Assembly (NCBI RefSeq): GCF_900170025.1
Contig: NZ_FWEX01000006.1
Location: 2,881,236-2,945,235, forward strand
Direction: 5' to 3'
DNA: 64,000 bases
DNA from: Nitrospira sp. ND1
Lineage (GTDB): Bacteria; Nitrospirota; Nitrospiria; Nitrospirales; Nitrospiraceae
Shown here piece by piece: positions 43,932 to 52,288 of the stretch. A program made the position numbers and the translations under genes. The notes under the pieces were generated by a model, which searched no databases, was not told the DNA's origin, and saw only the letters and a program-made list of their open reading frames with translations. Positions within the stretch are counted from its first letter, which is position 1; each line of letters starts with the position of its first letter.

Positions 43932-44762
43932 TTACGCGGCCGTGAGCCGTGTCGTCAGATTGTCATAGTACACCTGGTCAGGCGTCTGGCCGTCAAGCGC
44001 CTGATGCGGCCTGGTCTGATTGTAGAACGTCAGATAGCGCTCCACGCCCCTGGTGGGCCGCACTGACGGTGTCGTACGCGTGCACATAGACCTCCTCGTA
44101 TTTGAGACTTTTCCAGAGTCGTTCCACGAACACGTTATCCCGCCAACAGCCTTTCCGTCCATGCTGATCTGAATGCCGTGGTGCGTGAGCAACCCCGTGA
44201 ACTCTTGGCTCGTAAATTGGCACCCTTGATCGGTATTGAAGATGTCCGGCGTGCCATCGTGGGCCAGGGCGTCCCGGACGGCCTCCAGACAGAAATCGGT
44301 CGTGAGCGTGTTGGAGAGGCGCCAGGCCAACACCCGGCGACTCGCCCAGTCGAGGACCGCAAACAAATACACAAAGCCTCGCGCCAGCGGGATATAGGTA
44401 ATATCGGCGGCCCAGACATGATTGGGGCGCGAGATCTTCAGGTCGCGCAGGAGATAGGGGTAGACCTGATGGGCCGGATGCCGGCAGCTGAGATGCGGCT
44501 TCCGATACAGGGCCTCAATACCCATGCGGCGCATCAGGGTCGCCACATGCCGCCGCCCGATGGTCTGGCCCTCTTGCCGCAAGAGATCACGCAGCATGCG
44601 GGCGCCGGCAAACGGATGGGCCAGATGTAGCTCGTCGATCCGCCGCATCAGCGCGAGCGCCGTCTCTGATACGGGCGTCGGGTGGTAATAGGCGGTCGAG
44701 CGGGCCAGTTTCAGCAGCTGGCATTGCCGCCGGACAGGCAGTTGATGGGTGCGATCAATCAT
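43932..44762 (-). pseudogene. IS3 transposase OrfB, broken by two compensating frameshifts
   Basis: A 276-residue frame with the rve/DDE start: HTH-like N-terminus, first Asp in HVWAADITYIPLARGFVYLF and second Asp in IFNTDQGCQFTSQEF. The third catalytic residue should be the Glu in FVERLWKSLKYEEV. That segment is encoded in the neighbouring frame (44058-44150). The annotated frame leaves the right reading after SMDGK (near 44150; one base missing) and returns at GVERYLTFYNQTRPHQALDG (near 44056; one extra G in a run of four). The result is about 30 nonsense residues without the catalytic Glu, so the copy should be inactive unless it is a sequencing error. The ATG overlaps the OrfA stop. Confidence 0.85.
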
Positions 44763-45058
44763 GGCTTTGCGCTCCGCAAGCCCGCCTTGGTGAGCGCCCC
44801 GGCTAAAAAATCATTCTCCAGGGCCAGTTGGCCAATCTTGGCGTGGAGGGTCTTGAGATCCGGGGGGTCTGCCGGCGGCTTGGTTCCACCAAACACATCG
44901 GCCGCGCCCGCCAGCAATTGCTGCTTCCAGTCCGTGATCTGCGTGGGGTGGACCTGAAAGTGCTCCGCCAATTCGGCCAGCGTCTTGTCGCCTTTGACCG
45001 CCGCCAACGCCACTTGCGCCTTAAACGTCGCCCCGTGATTCCGTCGTGTTCTCTTCAT
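44759..45058 (-). CDS. IS3 transposase OrfA
   Basis: A 99-residue DNA-binding transposase subunit starting at ATG 45058. The helix-turn-helix is TLAELAEHFQVHPTQITDWK, followed by a leucine-zipper-like helix (LKTLHAKIGQLALENDFLAG) as in IS3-group OrfA. It ends in an ATGA overlap with OrfB. Full-length OrfAB in this family usually forms by frameshifting; here OrfB has its own start. Confidence 0.88.
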   Translation of the reverse strand: MKRTRRNHGATFKAQVALAAVKGDKTLAELAEHFQVHPTQITDWKQQLLAGAADVFGGTKPPADPPDLKTLHAKIGQLALENDFLAGALTKAGLRSAKP

Positions 45059-45274
45059 CGCCTCGCTCCTCTGGTTCGCCACCACCTGGTGGCTTCGGCG
45101 AAGCCAGGCTACCACTTACCACACTGTCCGAATTTCCGGAGCCCCCTCTCTCGACGAATCGTCCTCCGCCAGGCTTGTCCGCTCTCTCGACCGTTCTGTC
45201 CCGCTGCTCCCATCGCTTTATCGCAGGTGACTTCATTTCCGCAGTCGGTTGCCACCCCGCTGGCTTGTCAGTCG

Positions 45275-45299
45275 GCGGGCACTCGCGTAGAGTGCCCGC
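45275..45299. promoter_or_regulatory. Perfect 10-bp stem-loop upstream of the HExxH gene
   Basis: GCGGGCACTC, a five-base GCGTA loop and GAGTGCCCGC. It ends 35 bases before the HExxH gene. There is no T-run, so a terminator is unlikely. The word GTAGAGTGCCC also occurs at the sigma-54 activator dyad (minus strand, near 41728-41738). Confidence 0.5.
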
Positions 45300-45334
45300 G
45301 CGACACCCTATGTGATCCAGAAAGGCTGCAGCTG

Positions 45335-46882
45335 ATGACGTTATTAGATGCGCGGGTACTCGAACAGCTGATATCGGAATTCCGGCGCTCGATGCGAGGG
45401 TTGCTCAAGGAAGTATGCCAGGATTTTGAACGGAATTATGCCGACGCTGCCTGCACGTTCGGGTTGCCGATCGATTGGTTTCGTACGTTGGGACAGTCGT
45501 TCACCTCGGAGGATTACAGCAATGGGAAGGTGGTCGGGTGGATCGAGTCGCTGAACGACTTGCTGTATTTCGTCGACATCCTGGTGCAGGTGCGGCAGGA
45601 GCGATCTCGCGGAGAGATTGCCGCGCAGCTCCGCGCGGAGTTTAGGGAAAAGTTCTACGAGCACGGGTATGCCGATGAGATTTTCCCTAACGGCAAGCCT
45701 GAGTCTCGCCTGCTTCTTTCCCGACTGACCGCCTTTTGCCAGCGATTGGCGCGGGAAATCACGCAAGAGTCTGTCTGCCTTGCTCCCCAGCTGGCTTGTG
45801 CGTGGGTAGCCGGGCAGGGTAAGGACGCGTGGCTGGTGCCCTGTGATTTGAATGCGAATGTGGAACGTGTCGAATTGCCCTGGGTCTGTGCGGTCGGCAC
45901 GGCGGGCTTGTCCTATGTGGCTCCAGCCCCGGTTCGATCGGCGCTCAAACGGGCAGGAGGGCAGGGGGAATTTCTGATCAAGCCGTCCGGGATCGATCTG
46001 CTGGTCGGCGATCAAGATTATGCCCTGGTTGCATACGGCAAGAAGGCGCGGTGGCATTGGCGGCGTCTCGAGCCCCTGTGCCTCAGGGAGAGCCAATATG
46101 GCGCGCTTGTACTCGGGCCGACACTGGTCTATGGAAAGGACAAGACGCCGGTGGCGGTGCGGCCGACGAGGCCGGAGATTGCCGCACGCATGCGACGGGC
46201 ACTGTCTGTTATTGCGTCGGCCTGGCCGGAGGGGGATCGGCTGCTGGCGTTATTGACCTCGCGTGTCGTACCGCTCAAAGCCTCCGGTGTGGTGAGCTTC
46301 AGCTACCGGCATCGTCCCGGGCTGTCTGCCATCAATTGTTTTGACCGTGACCGGCTCGATTTGATCGACGATCTGATCCATGAGAACAGCCACCATCACC
46401 TCAATTTGCTGCTGCGCAAAGACGCGATGTATCAACACGATCACAACCAGGAGATTTTTTATTCGCCCTGGCGGCGCAGTCTGCGGCCGCTGAGAGGGAT
46501 TCTTCACGCGACCTTCACGTTCACCATGGGGGCGATGCTGTTCGAGAGGCTGTCTACGTGGGCATCCGGTCGGGCGGGGACTGCACGATGGAAAAGGGCT
46601 GGCCTCAGCCCGCGCGATCTTGAGCGGGCCCGCTATCGCTGTCTCGAAGAAATCGATTCGGTGCGGTACTCGTTGAAGGATCTCGATCTTGCGGGCGGCC
46701 ATTTCAAATGGCTGACTCGCGGAGGCAAACAAGTGGTGAAGCAATTGGCCGATGCGCTGGCGCACATCGAACAACAGATGCTGACCCATGAAAAAGATGT
46801 GAGCCGGTCGTCGTTCGGTCCCGCCTTGCGCCGCCATCGAGCCGAGTTGGCCCGTGCGCGAGAGTTGTTTAGCCTGGTCTAA
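45335..46882 (+). CDS. HExxH-type putative peptide beta-hydroxylase
   Basis: A 515-residue protein. ATG 45335 is chosen because the frame upstream runs through the insertion sequence. The C-terminal half has LIHENSHHHLNLLL with His349-Glu350-x2-His353. This fits the HExxH-x2-LN-x-LL pattern of the HEXXH-motif domain family linked to RiPP modification, where members are 2-oxoglutarate-dependent peptide beta-hydroxylases rather than proteases. The middle (VVPLKASGVVSFSYRHRPGL) also matches that domain in my memory. The N-terminal 200 residues are helical and unrecognised. No radical SAM partner is visible. A small candidate substrate gene lies convergent downstream. Confidence 0.65.
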   Translation: MTLLDARVLEQLISEFRRSMRGLLKEVCQDFERNYADAACTFGLPIDWFRTLGQSFTSEDYSNGKVVGWIESLNDLLYFVDILVQVRQERSRGEIAAQLRAEFREKFYEHGYADEIFPNGKPESRLLLSRLTAFCQRLAREITQESVCLAPQLACAWVAGQGKDAWLVPCDLNANVERVELPWVCAVGTAGLSYVAPAPVRSALKRAGGQGEFLIKPSGIDLLVGDQDYALVAYGKKARWHWRRLEPLCLRESQYGALVLGPTLVYGKDKTPVAVRPTRPEIAARMRRALSVIASAWPEGDRLLALLTSRVVPLKASGVVSFSYRHRPGLSAINCFDRDRLDLIDDLIHENSHHHLNLLLRKDAMYQHDHNQEIFYSPWRRSLRPLRGILHATFTFTMGAMLFERLSTWASGRAGTARWKRAGLSPRDLERARYRCLEEIDSVRYSLKDLDLAGGHFKWLTRGGKQVVKQLADALAHIEQQMLTHEKDVSRSSFGPALRRHRAELARARELFSLV

Positions 46883-47329
46883 GCACTGTCATGTTGCCTG
46901 CCCGGCAGTGACTGCTAACGCCACGGCATTTCGTGTGGAGAATCATTTCTCTGGGTCCGGTAGCACGATGCGAATTTCCGCCGCCGCGTGATGCACGTGA
47001 TTCGAGCAGATTGTCCCGTCATACTTCCAATCGTCGTATCCAGCAAGATACGATGAGTATCCAAGAAGATACGGTAGGCGGAGTCTTGGACTGAATGTCC
47101 TGGCCGCATGTCTCCTGTAGACCTTGCCAGGAGAGCGAGCCTTTCTCGCAGCGCCCGCCATCTTTGCAACGAAGGGTCGTTGATTTAATCGGTGGCGAGT
47201 GCCTCAGTTCGGATTCTGCCAGGTGTCTGCCTCTCGACGCACTTCAGAAATGTCTCCCAAGTTTCGCGAGGGCTCCTGCTGGACAACAGGTCTGGCATGT
47301 ACTAACATTGTTCATACGTGAGGTGCGCC
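46883..47329. other. Intergenic region after the HExxH gene
   Basis: About 450 bases. It contains the minus-strand small open frame listed next and, upstream of the toxin-antitoxin pair, probably the promoter of that operon. No tRNA or repeat beyond the short internal duplication in the small frame was seen. Confidence 0.4.
46943..47161 (-). CDS. Small open frame with internal repeat, possible peptide substrate
   Basis: A 72-residue frame, convergent with the HExxH gene. It has a basic leader, then an exact-pattern duplication PYLLGY and SYLAGY (DNA word CGTATCTT-x2-TGGATAC twice, 18 bases apart), and a tail with DDWKYDG and SNHVHHAAAEI. Codon third positions are GC-rich as in real genes here. 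There is no clear ribosome site, and an alternative frame (46915-47169) overlaps it. A peptide-type precursor is speculation. Confidence 0.3.
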   Translation of the reverse strand: MAGAARKARSPGKVYRRHAARTFSPRLRLPYLLGYSSYLAGYDDWKYDGTICSNHVHHAAAEIRIVLPDPEK

Positions 47330-47557
47330 ATGATTAAGACATTGAAAAGGCACGGAAATAGTATGGCCCTTGTCATCGAAAAGCCGATGATGGAAGCGCT
47401 CGGGATCACGGAGGAGACACCGCTTCAGGTGACGGTAAACGGGAATGCGTTGGTTGTCACCCCTGCGAACGTGGGCGTCGGTCCTGAGCGGATGAAAGCC
47501 ATTACGAAAGAATTGCGCAAGCGATACGGGCCGATGCTGAAGCGGCTGGCGGATTAG
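47330..47557 (+). CDS. AbrB/MazE-type antitoxin
   Basis: A 75-residue swapped-hairpin DNA-binding protein: IKTLKRHGNSMALVIEKPMM, then ETPLQVTVNGNALVVTPANV. ATG 47330 follows GTGAGG. Antitoxins of this fold bind their own promoter and neutralise the partner toxin with a C-terminal helix (RMKAITKELRKRYGPMLK). The Doc-type toxin starts three bases later. Confidence 0.88.
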   Translation: MIKTLKRHGNSMALVIEKPMMEALGITEETPLQVTVNGNALVVTPANVGVGPERMKAITKELRKRYGPMLKRLAD

Positions 47558-47560
47558 TCT

Positions 47561-47956
47561 GTGAAAGAATTCATCTTTCTCGGTGTGGAGGATGTATTGC
47601 TGCTCCATACAGACACCATCGACATCGACGGCGGTTCACAGGGTGTCAGGGAACATGGCCTTCTGGATGCGGCCGTCGCGATGCCTCGCCAGCAATTCGA
47701 CGGTGAGTATCTTCATGAAGATATCGCCGCGATGGCCGCGGCATATCTCTTCCACCTCGCCCAAAATCATCCCTTCGTAGACGGGAATAAACGGGCAGCA
47801 GTGATGGCCGCGCTATCTTTCCTCTACGTCAACGGCATTGAGAATTTGCCCGCTCCTCAAACGCTGGAAATCACGACGCGACAGGTTGCAGCAGGGGAGT
47901 TGAGCAAGGACGCCTTGACGCAGTGGCTACGAGCTCAGACAGGCAAGCGAAAGTAA
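47561..47956 (+). CDS. Doc/Fic-family toxin
   Basis: A 131-residue Fic-fold toxin of the Doc type, start GTG 47561. The active-site motif HPFVDGNKRAA begins at His70 and ends with Lys/Arg as in Doc, which phosphorylates EF-Tu instead of adding AMP. The upstream AbrB-type antitoxin replaces the usual Phd. A stability or abortive-infection function is typical. The protein ends with a basic tail. Confidence 0.9.
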   Translation: MKEFIFLGVEDVLLLHTDTIDIDGGSQGVREHGLLDAAVAMPRQQFDGEYLHEDIAAMAAAYLFHLAQNHPFVDGNKRAAVMAALSFLYVNGIENLPAPQTLEITTRQVAAGELSKDALTQWLRAQTGKRK

Positions 47957-48038
47957 TCCCCTCGCCCGGTCGAGGAATTCTGCACCGTCCGCATGAATGG
48001 TGGACAGCGCGATTGGGTACAACATGAAGACGTTACCA

Positions 48039-48836
48039 TTAGGGATCTACTGTTACTGCCCCCTCATTTACAAGTTGCTGGATGGTAATACTGTCACTCT
48101 CGCCTGCCTCAATTTCTAAAGAGAAGATCTCGTTGATACGTGAAATATAAAAATCATTCGTCCCATCAAAACCTGTAGAGTTTATTCCGAAGACTCTTCC
48201 CGAAGGGCCAGCCACCGGCCCACCGCTAGCTCCATGATGAATGACCATATCCGTGCGATAGCAGGGACCCGGGAGCATCACTCTGTCCCGTCCGTTCGAT
48301 AGGTACTCAACGATTCGTCCTTCATAGAAGTCAGGATTAAAGGAGAGAATTTGTCCGCTCTCCGTTGCTTCAATGATCGTACTCGGATATGCGAAGGTAG
48401 CTATGACATCACCAGGTATATGTGGCCTTATTGTCAGACGCGTCCGGACGTCCACTAGTTCTTCTCCAGTTTCCTCATTAAGGGATGGGCAGGACAGGCC
48501 TATCGCTACATCCGCAGTATCGTGACAGTCAATCTGGAGAACGGGACGAATGTGCCATTGGTTTGGCGGGATGAGCTGCCAAGTAAAGATCGGACGGCCA
48601 GAGTCATGGGCTGATAATAATACATGCTTAGCAGTTGCAAATACTCCAGAGCTTGTTATGAAGAAGCCGGTTCCGATGTGCCGATACGTGTGACCTTCAA
48701 TCAACTCAAGTAGTGGGATTATGGCTGCACCTCCTACAAGAGGAGTTCCCGTTTCATCTTCAAATCCATAGAGGTTTGGAGGAGCAGAGCCCGGGAGTGG
48801 TGGATGTTCTGGAGGAATGGGGGTTTGATTCGGCAT
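48039..48836 (-). CDS. Cytoplasmic trypsin-like serine protease
   Basis: A 265-residue chymotrypsin-fold protease without a signal peptide. The triad is His71 (FATAKHVLLS), Asp109 (DTADVAIG) and Ser204 (HHGASGGPVAG). The N-terminus is Pro-rich. Base composition is clearly AT-richer than the neighbours, with many AT-ending codons, so recent transfer is likely. It stands alone between the toxin-antitoxin pair and a repeat. Trypsin-like proteases of this kind occur in defence systems, but no partner gene is adjacent. Confidence 0.85.
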   Translation of the reverse strand: MPNQTPIPPEHPPLPGSAPPNLYGFEDETGTPLVGGAAIIPLLELIEGHTYRHIGTGFFITSSGVFATAKHVLLSAHDSGRPIFTWQLIPPNQWHIRPVLQIDCHDTADVAIGLSCPSLNEETGEELVDVRTRLTIRPHIPGDVIATFAYPSTIIEATESGQILSFNPDFYEGRIVEYLSNGRDRVMLPGPCYRTDMVIHHGASGGPVAGPSGRVFGINSTGFDGTNDFYISRINEIFSLEIEAGESDSITIQQLVNEGAVTVDP

Positions 48837-48871
48837 GATAGCTCTGGTGCCGATGATATACCTTTAACAGA

Positions 48872-48995
48872 CAGGCTGTTCAAAAAGGTCAACCAGCGAG
48901 GCCGTAGGCGAGAAGAAACCGGAGGCGTAGCCTCTGGCTAGGTTGAGGATTGATTCGAGCCGAGAACGCCGCCGGGGACCTTTTTCAGCAGCCTG
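48872..48995. repeat. 124-bp terminal-inverted-repeat element
   Basis: CAGGCTGTTCAAAAAGGTC at the left end and GACCTTTTTCAGCAGCCTG at the right end are inverted repeats. The inside holds GAGGCGTAGCCTC, a small hairpin. The layout and the words resemble a non-coding dispersed repeat I recall from Nitrospira genomes (tgttcaaaaaggcc ... ctttttcagcagcct). It abuts the stop codon of the next minus-strand gene. It could act as a bidirectional terminator. Confidence 0.65.
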
Positions 48996-48996
48996 C

Positions 48997-50118
48997 CTAG
49001 GGTTCGACGGTGACGTCCACATACGCCGGTACACTATCGGCACCCTTTTTATCCGTCACGCGCAGCTTGAAGCGAAAGGTGCGGGTTTCGGAGACATAGG
49101 GCGCGGTAAACGACGGTTCTGCCATGTTGACATCGAGCATTGCGACTTTGCTGCCGCGCACCTGGCTCCAAGCATAAAATAGGGCTTCGCCCTCAGGGTC
49201 GCGACTCTGCAATCCGTTCAAGCGCACCTTCGCGCCGGCCTTGACCGTTTTGGCGGCGCCGGCATCGGCAATCGGGGGTTCGTTTGCCTCGGGGTTGACC
49301 TCCACGCGTACGTCGAGCGTCGCTTGTTTGCCGCGATTGGTGACGGTGAGCGAGGTCTTGCCGTTGCCGACAATCTGCAGCAGGCCGTCCGGCAAGACTT
49401 TAAGAATATGGTCGTCGCCGGAGCTGTACTTCGTGCCGGTACTGGGCGATGAGAGGGGGCGCATCACCCCGTCGGCGAATTCGCCCACGACGGGGAGTTC
49501 GAAGATCTTGCCGAGGGAGTCGACGTGCCCGTAGGCGGAGGATTGTCCGGTACGACCAAGCTGCAGCGGTTTCTCTGTCTCAAAGTCGATGGACAGCAGG
49601 TCAACTGCAGGCTGGACGGTGACAAAGACTTCGTCAAACACGGTCTTGCGGCCAAGCCGGCCTTGTGAAATATCGGCGATGGCCAGGAGTCGCATGCGGC
49701 CGATGGCGTCTGGCGGGACAGGCAAGGCGCCACCATAAGGGGGTACGCGGTCGACGGTGGAGGTCAACGCGGGCAGGGCCACGACAGGCGCCCCGGTGAT
49801 GCTGTCTTTCTGCCAATACTTCTCTGTGGCCATGCTTCCTTGGGAGGCCTTCCCTGCCCGGTCTTCTCCCTGTTCTACCAGGGCCTCGGTCTGCTCCGGA
49901 TACCAGTAATAGCGGACTTCGACGAGGCCTGCCTCCCTCCCTGCTTCAACCTCGACAGGAACTGCCTGGCCGGAGGTCAAGACTGCACCGTCCGCCGGAG
50001 CGACAATCTTAAATGCCAATGCCGGCCCCACGGGCACGCATAGCAAAAGAGTGAGCGCAAGTAGGCACGCTCCGGTGTTCCGCCTGTTCACTGAGCCTCG
50101 GGATGGTGTTTGTCGCAT
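48997..50118 (-). CDS. Secreted protein with PKD-like domain
   Basis: A 374-residue exported protein with a signal peptide (ending GPALAFKI) and beta-rich domains: an N-terminal Ig-like unit (FKIVAPADGAVLTSGQAVPV) and a C-terminal PKD/REJ-like domain (about 280-374; PPIADAGAAKTVKAGAKVRL, DPEGEALFYAWSQVRG). ATG 50118 follows GAGGTGAG; GTG 50124 is an alternative that would overlap the next gene. No catalytic residues seen. It is probably cotranscribed with the KimA-like permease ending at 50121. Confidence 0.75.
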   Translation of the reverse strand: MRQTPSRGSVNRRNTGACLLALTLLLCVPVGPALAFKIVAPADGAVLTSGQAVPVEVEAGREAGLVEVRYYWYPEQTEALVEQGEDRAGKASQGSMATEKYWQKDSITGAPVVALPALTSTVDRVPPYGGALPVPPDAIGRMRLLAIADISQGRLGRKTVFDEVFVTVQPAVDLLSIDFETEKPLQLGRTGQSSAYGHVDSLGKIFELPVVGEFADGVMRPLSSPSTGTKYSSGDDHILKVLPDGLLQIVGNGKTSLTVTNRGKQATLDVRVEVNPEANEPPIADAGAAKTVKAGAKVRLNGLQSRDPEGEALFYAWSQVRGSKVAMLDVNMAEPSFTAPYVSETRTFRFKLRVTDKKGADSVPAYVDVTVEP

Positions 50119-50120
50119 GC

Positions 50121-51935
50121 TCACCTCGTGAGGTGGTAGGGCACGTCGGTTAGGATGACGCGATCCTTAAACAGGAGGGCGCCCTTCAGCATGAAGGCTC
50201 GTTGATTGTGCAGAATATTTTGCCACCAACGAGCGGGGAGAATTTCCGGGATCACCACCGTGACCCAACATTCCTGATCTTTCTGCAGCACCTGTTCGAG
50301 ATAGTCGAGTAAGGAGCTCAGTACCGACCGGTAAGGAGAGGGCAGCACCGTGAGCGGGACGCCGCACCCCCACTGAGCCCACTGAATCTCCACCCGAGCG
50401 GTCTCCTCCGGATCGACATCGACGAGAACCGCACGAATGTCTCCGGAGCGGCTTCGCGCATAGTCTACGGCGCGAATGACGGCCCGGTTGACCCCGCCGA
50501 TCGGGAGCACGACAATGTTGCGCCGGGGCATGGGTGGGCGGTGTCCCCGGGACAGGGCGACTTGTTCCGAGACGGCCTTGTAGTGGGAGCGGATCGCGCG
50601 AAAAAACGTAATGAGCAGCGGGATGAGTACGATGACGATCCACGCGCCATGGGCGAACTTGGTGCTGGCGATAATCAACGTGGCAATGGCGGTTGTGACG
50701 GCGCCGATGCCGTTGACCAGCAGTTTTTTCTCCCAATGCGGCCCTTTCTTGACGAGCCAGCGTTTCACCATCCCGGCCTGGGAGATCGTGAAGGATAGAA
50801 ACACACCCACGGCATAGAGGGGGATCAACGCATGGGTGTCGCCGTTGAACAGGACGATCAGCAGGCAGGAGAAGACGCCGAGAATGATGACGCCATTCGA
50901 GAAGACGAGCCGGTCGCCCATCATGGACATTTGATGCGGCATGTAGCTGTCTCGGGCCAGGATCGATGCCAGGCGTGGGAATCCGTTGAAGCTGCTATTG
51001 GCGGCCAGAATCAAAATGACCATGGTCGATGCCTGTACAAGGAAGTAGAGCGGGCCTGTTCCGAATGTGGCGCGTGCGATTTGCGAGACCACAGTCTCAT
51101 CGCCTTTGGGTACGATTCCGAAGTAGTAGGCCATGGCGCTGATGCCGATGAACATGGTCCCGAGAATCGCCGCCATGCCGATCATGGTAAATGCGGCGTT
51201 CTTCGGTTCAGGCTTCTTGAACGCGGAGACCCCGTTCGAGATCACCTCGACGCCGGTGAGCGCGGTACAGCCGGAAGAAAAGGCGCGAAGCAGGAGAAAC
51301 AGCGTCAAAGGCTCTGTGGGCGCCATGCTGGGGAGCGGCTCGACACGTGCCGCATGGCCGAACAGAATCTGGAGGGCGCCGACGCCGAGCATGGCCGCGA
51401 TGGTTGCGATGAAGATATAGGTCGGCACGGCGAAGAACTGCCCCGACTCGCGGACACCTCGCAAGTTGACGACGGTCACCAGAAGGATTGCGGCGACGCA
51501 GAGAGCTTCACGATGGGGAAGGAGCGCCGGAACGGCTGAGATGAGCGCGGCCATTCCGGCCGCTACGCTGACGGCGACGGTCAACACATAGTCGATCATT
51601 AAGGCCGCGGCCGCGACCAGTCCCGGCCATTCGCCGAGGTTCGACTTGCCCACGATGTAGGCGCCGCCACCCTCCGGATATTCAAAAATAATCTGCCGAT
51701 AGGACATGGTCAGGATAATCAGCAGACCGATGATGGAGAGGCTGAGCGGGATGGAATAGCCGACCATGGCTGCGCCGGCCAGCGTCAGGACGAGCAGAAT
51801 TTCCTCTGTGGCATAGGCCACCGAGGACAAGGCATCGGAGGAAAAGACGGCTAGGGCGAGTCGCTTAGAAAGGCGTTCGTGAGCGGCTTCCTTCGTCTTG
51901 AGTGGCAGGCCGACAAGCCAGCGTTTCAAGATCAT
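50121..51935 (-). CDS. KimA-like APC-family potassium/amino acid transporter
   Basis: A 604-residue APC-superfamily permease with about 12 membrane helices (between about 30 and 470), with SSDALSSVAYATEEILLVLT and EYPEGGGAYIVGKSNLGEWP, followed by a cytoplasmic C-terminal domain of about 150 residues (NIVVLPIGGVNRAVIRAVDY). This is the layout of the K+/H+ symporter KimA (YdaO). A role in potassium uptake is the best guess; amino acid transport is the alternative. The 3' neighbour is the PKD-like protein. Confidence 0.87.
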   Translation of the reverse strand: MILKRWLVGLPLKTKEAAHERLSKRLALAVFSSDALSSVAYATEEILLVLTLAGAAMVGYSIPLSLSIIGLLIILTMSYRQIIFEYPEGGGAYIVGKSNLGEWPGLVAAAALMIDYVLTVAVSVAAGMAALISAVPALLPHREALCVAAILLVTVVNLRGVRESGQFFAVPTYIFIATIAAMLGVGALQILFGHAARVEPLPSMAPTEPLTLFLLLRAFSSGCTALTGVEVISNGVSAFKKPEPKNAAFTMIGMAAILGTMFIGISAMAYYFGIVPKGDETVVSQIARATFGTGPLYFLVQASTMVILILAANSSFNGFPRLASILARDSYMPHQMSMMGDRLVFSNGVIILGVFSCLLIVLFNGDTHALIPLYAVGVFLSFTISQAGMVKRWLVKKGPHWEKKLLVNGIGAVTTAIATLIIASTKFAHGAWIVIVLIPLLITFFRAIRSHYKAVSEQVALSRGHRPPMPRRNIVVLPIGGVNRAVIRAVDYARSRSGDIRAVLVDVDPEETARVEIQWAQWGCGVPLTVLPSPYRSVLSSLLDYLEQVLQKDQECWVTVVIPEILPARWWQNILHNQRAFMLKGALLFKDRVILTDVPYHLTR

Positions 51936-52288
51936 GGGTCATTATGCCCCAAGTTGCGGAAGAGAGACAATGGACTGGGAAATGTTGTTGGCGGTGGTAA
52001 GCGGTAACCTCAGAGTTCGCCCCGGGGGAGAACGTGTATTGAAGTCGATCAAGTGAGCGCACGACCGCTTGGCAGCATATGCTGTACGAGCAGGTGAGGG
52101 GGTTGACAGAGACGGATCAGTTCAGTAATCTCCGGCACTTGTTCTCTAAAGGAGTGCCCTGCGTGCGTGATGTCGCAGGATTACAGCCAGAATGCGTATC
52201 TCCAGTGTTGAGGATGTCATGTTCTGATCGTAAGCGCTCATAACTTTTCATCTGTTTCTTTCCAAACTCTATCCAAGGAGGCCGGTCC
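51936..52288. other. Upstream region of the multicopper oxidase
   Basis: About 350 bases with no gene. It holds the promoter listed next and a long 5' leader of about 150 bases, followed by a strong AAGGAGG ribosome site at 52275-52281. Confidence 0.6.
52103..52131 (+). promoter_or_regulatory. Possible promoter of the multicopper oxidase gene
   Basis: Perfect -35 box TTGACA (52103-52108), 17-base spacer and TAATCT (52126-52131), which matches the -10 consensus at only three of six positions. Predicts a leader of about 150 bases before the start codon. Confidence 0.42.

Larger units (their letters stand above)
43867..45150 (-). mobile_element. IS3-family insertion sequence
   Basis: About 1.28 kb with two minus-strand transposase frames. 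The ends form an imperfect inverted repeat: AGAGGTGGCTCCGG at 43867-43880 against AGAGGGGGCTCCGG read inward from 45150, and a second shared word GGACAG ten to fifteen bases further in (43887-43892 and 45124-45129). Exact ends and target duplication are uncertain; I saw no clear 3-bp direct repeat. It is inserted between the zinc-ribbon gene and the HExxH gene. Confidence 0.8.

Noticed and set aside
44828..45334. Upstream extension of the HExxH gene through the insertion sequence
   Set aside because: It only reads antisense through OrfA and the IS end; the real start is after the element.
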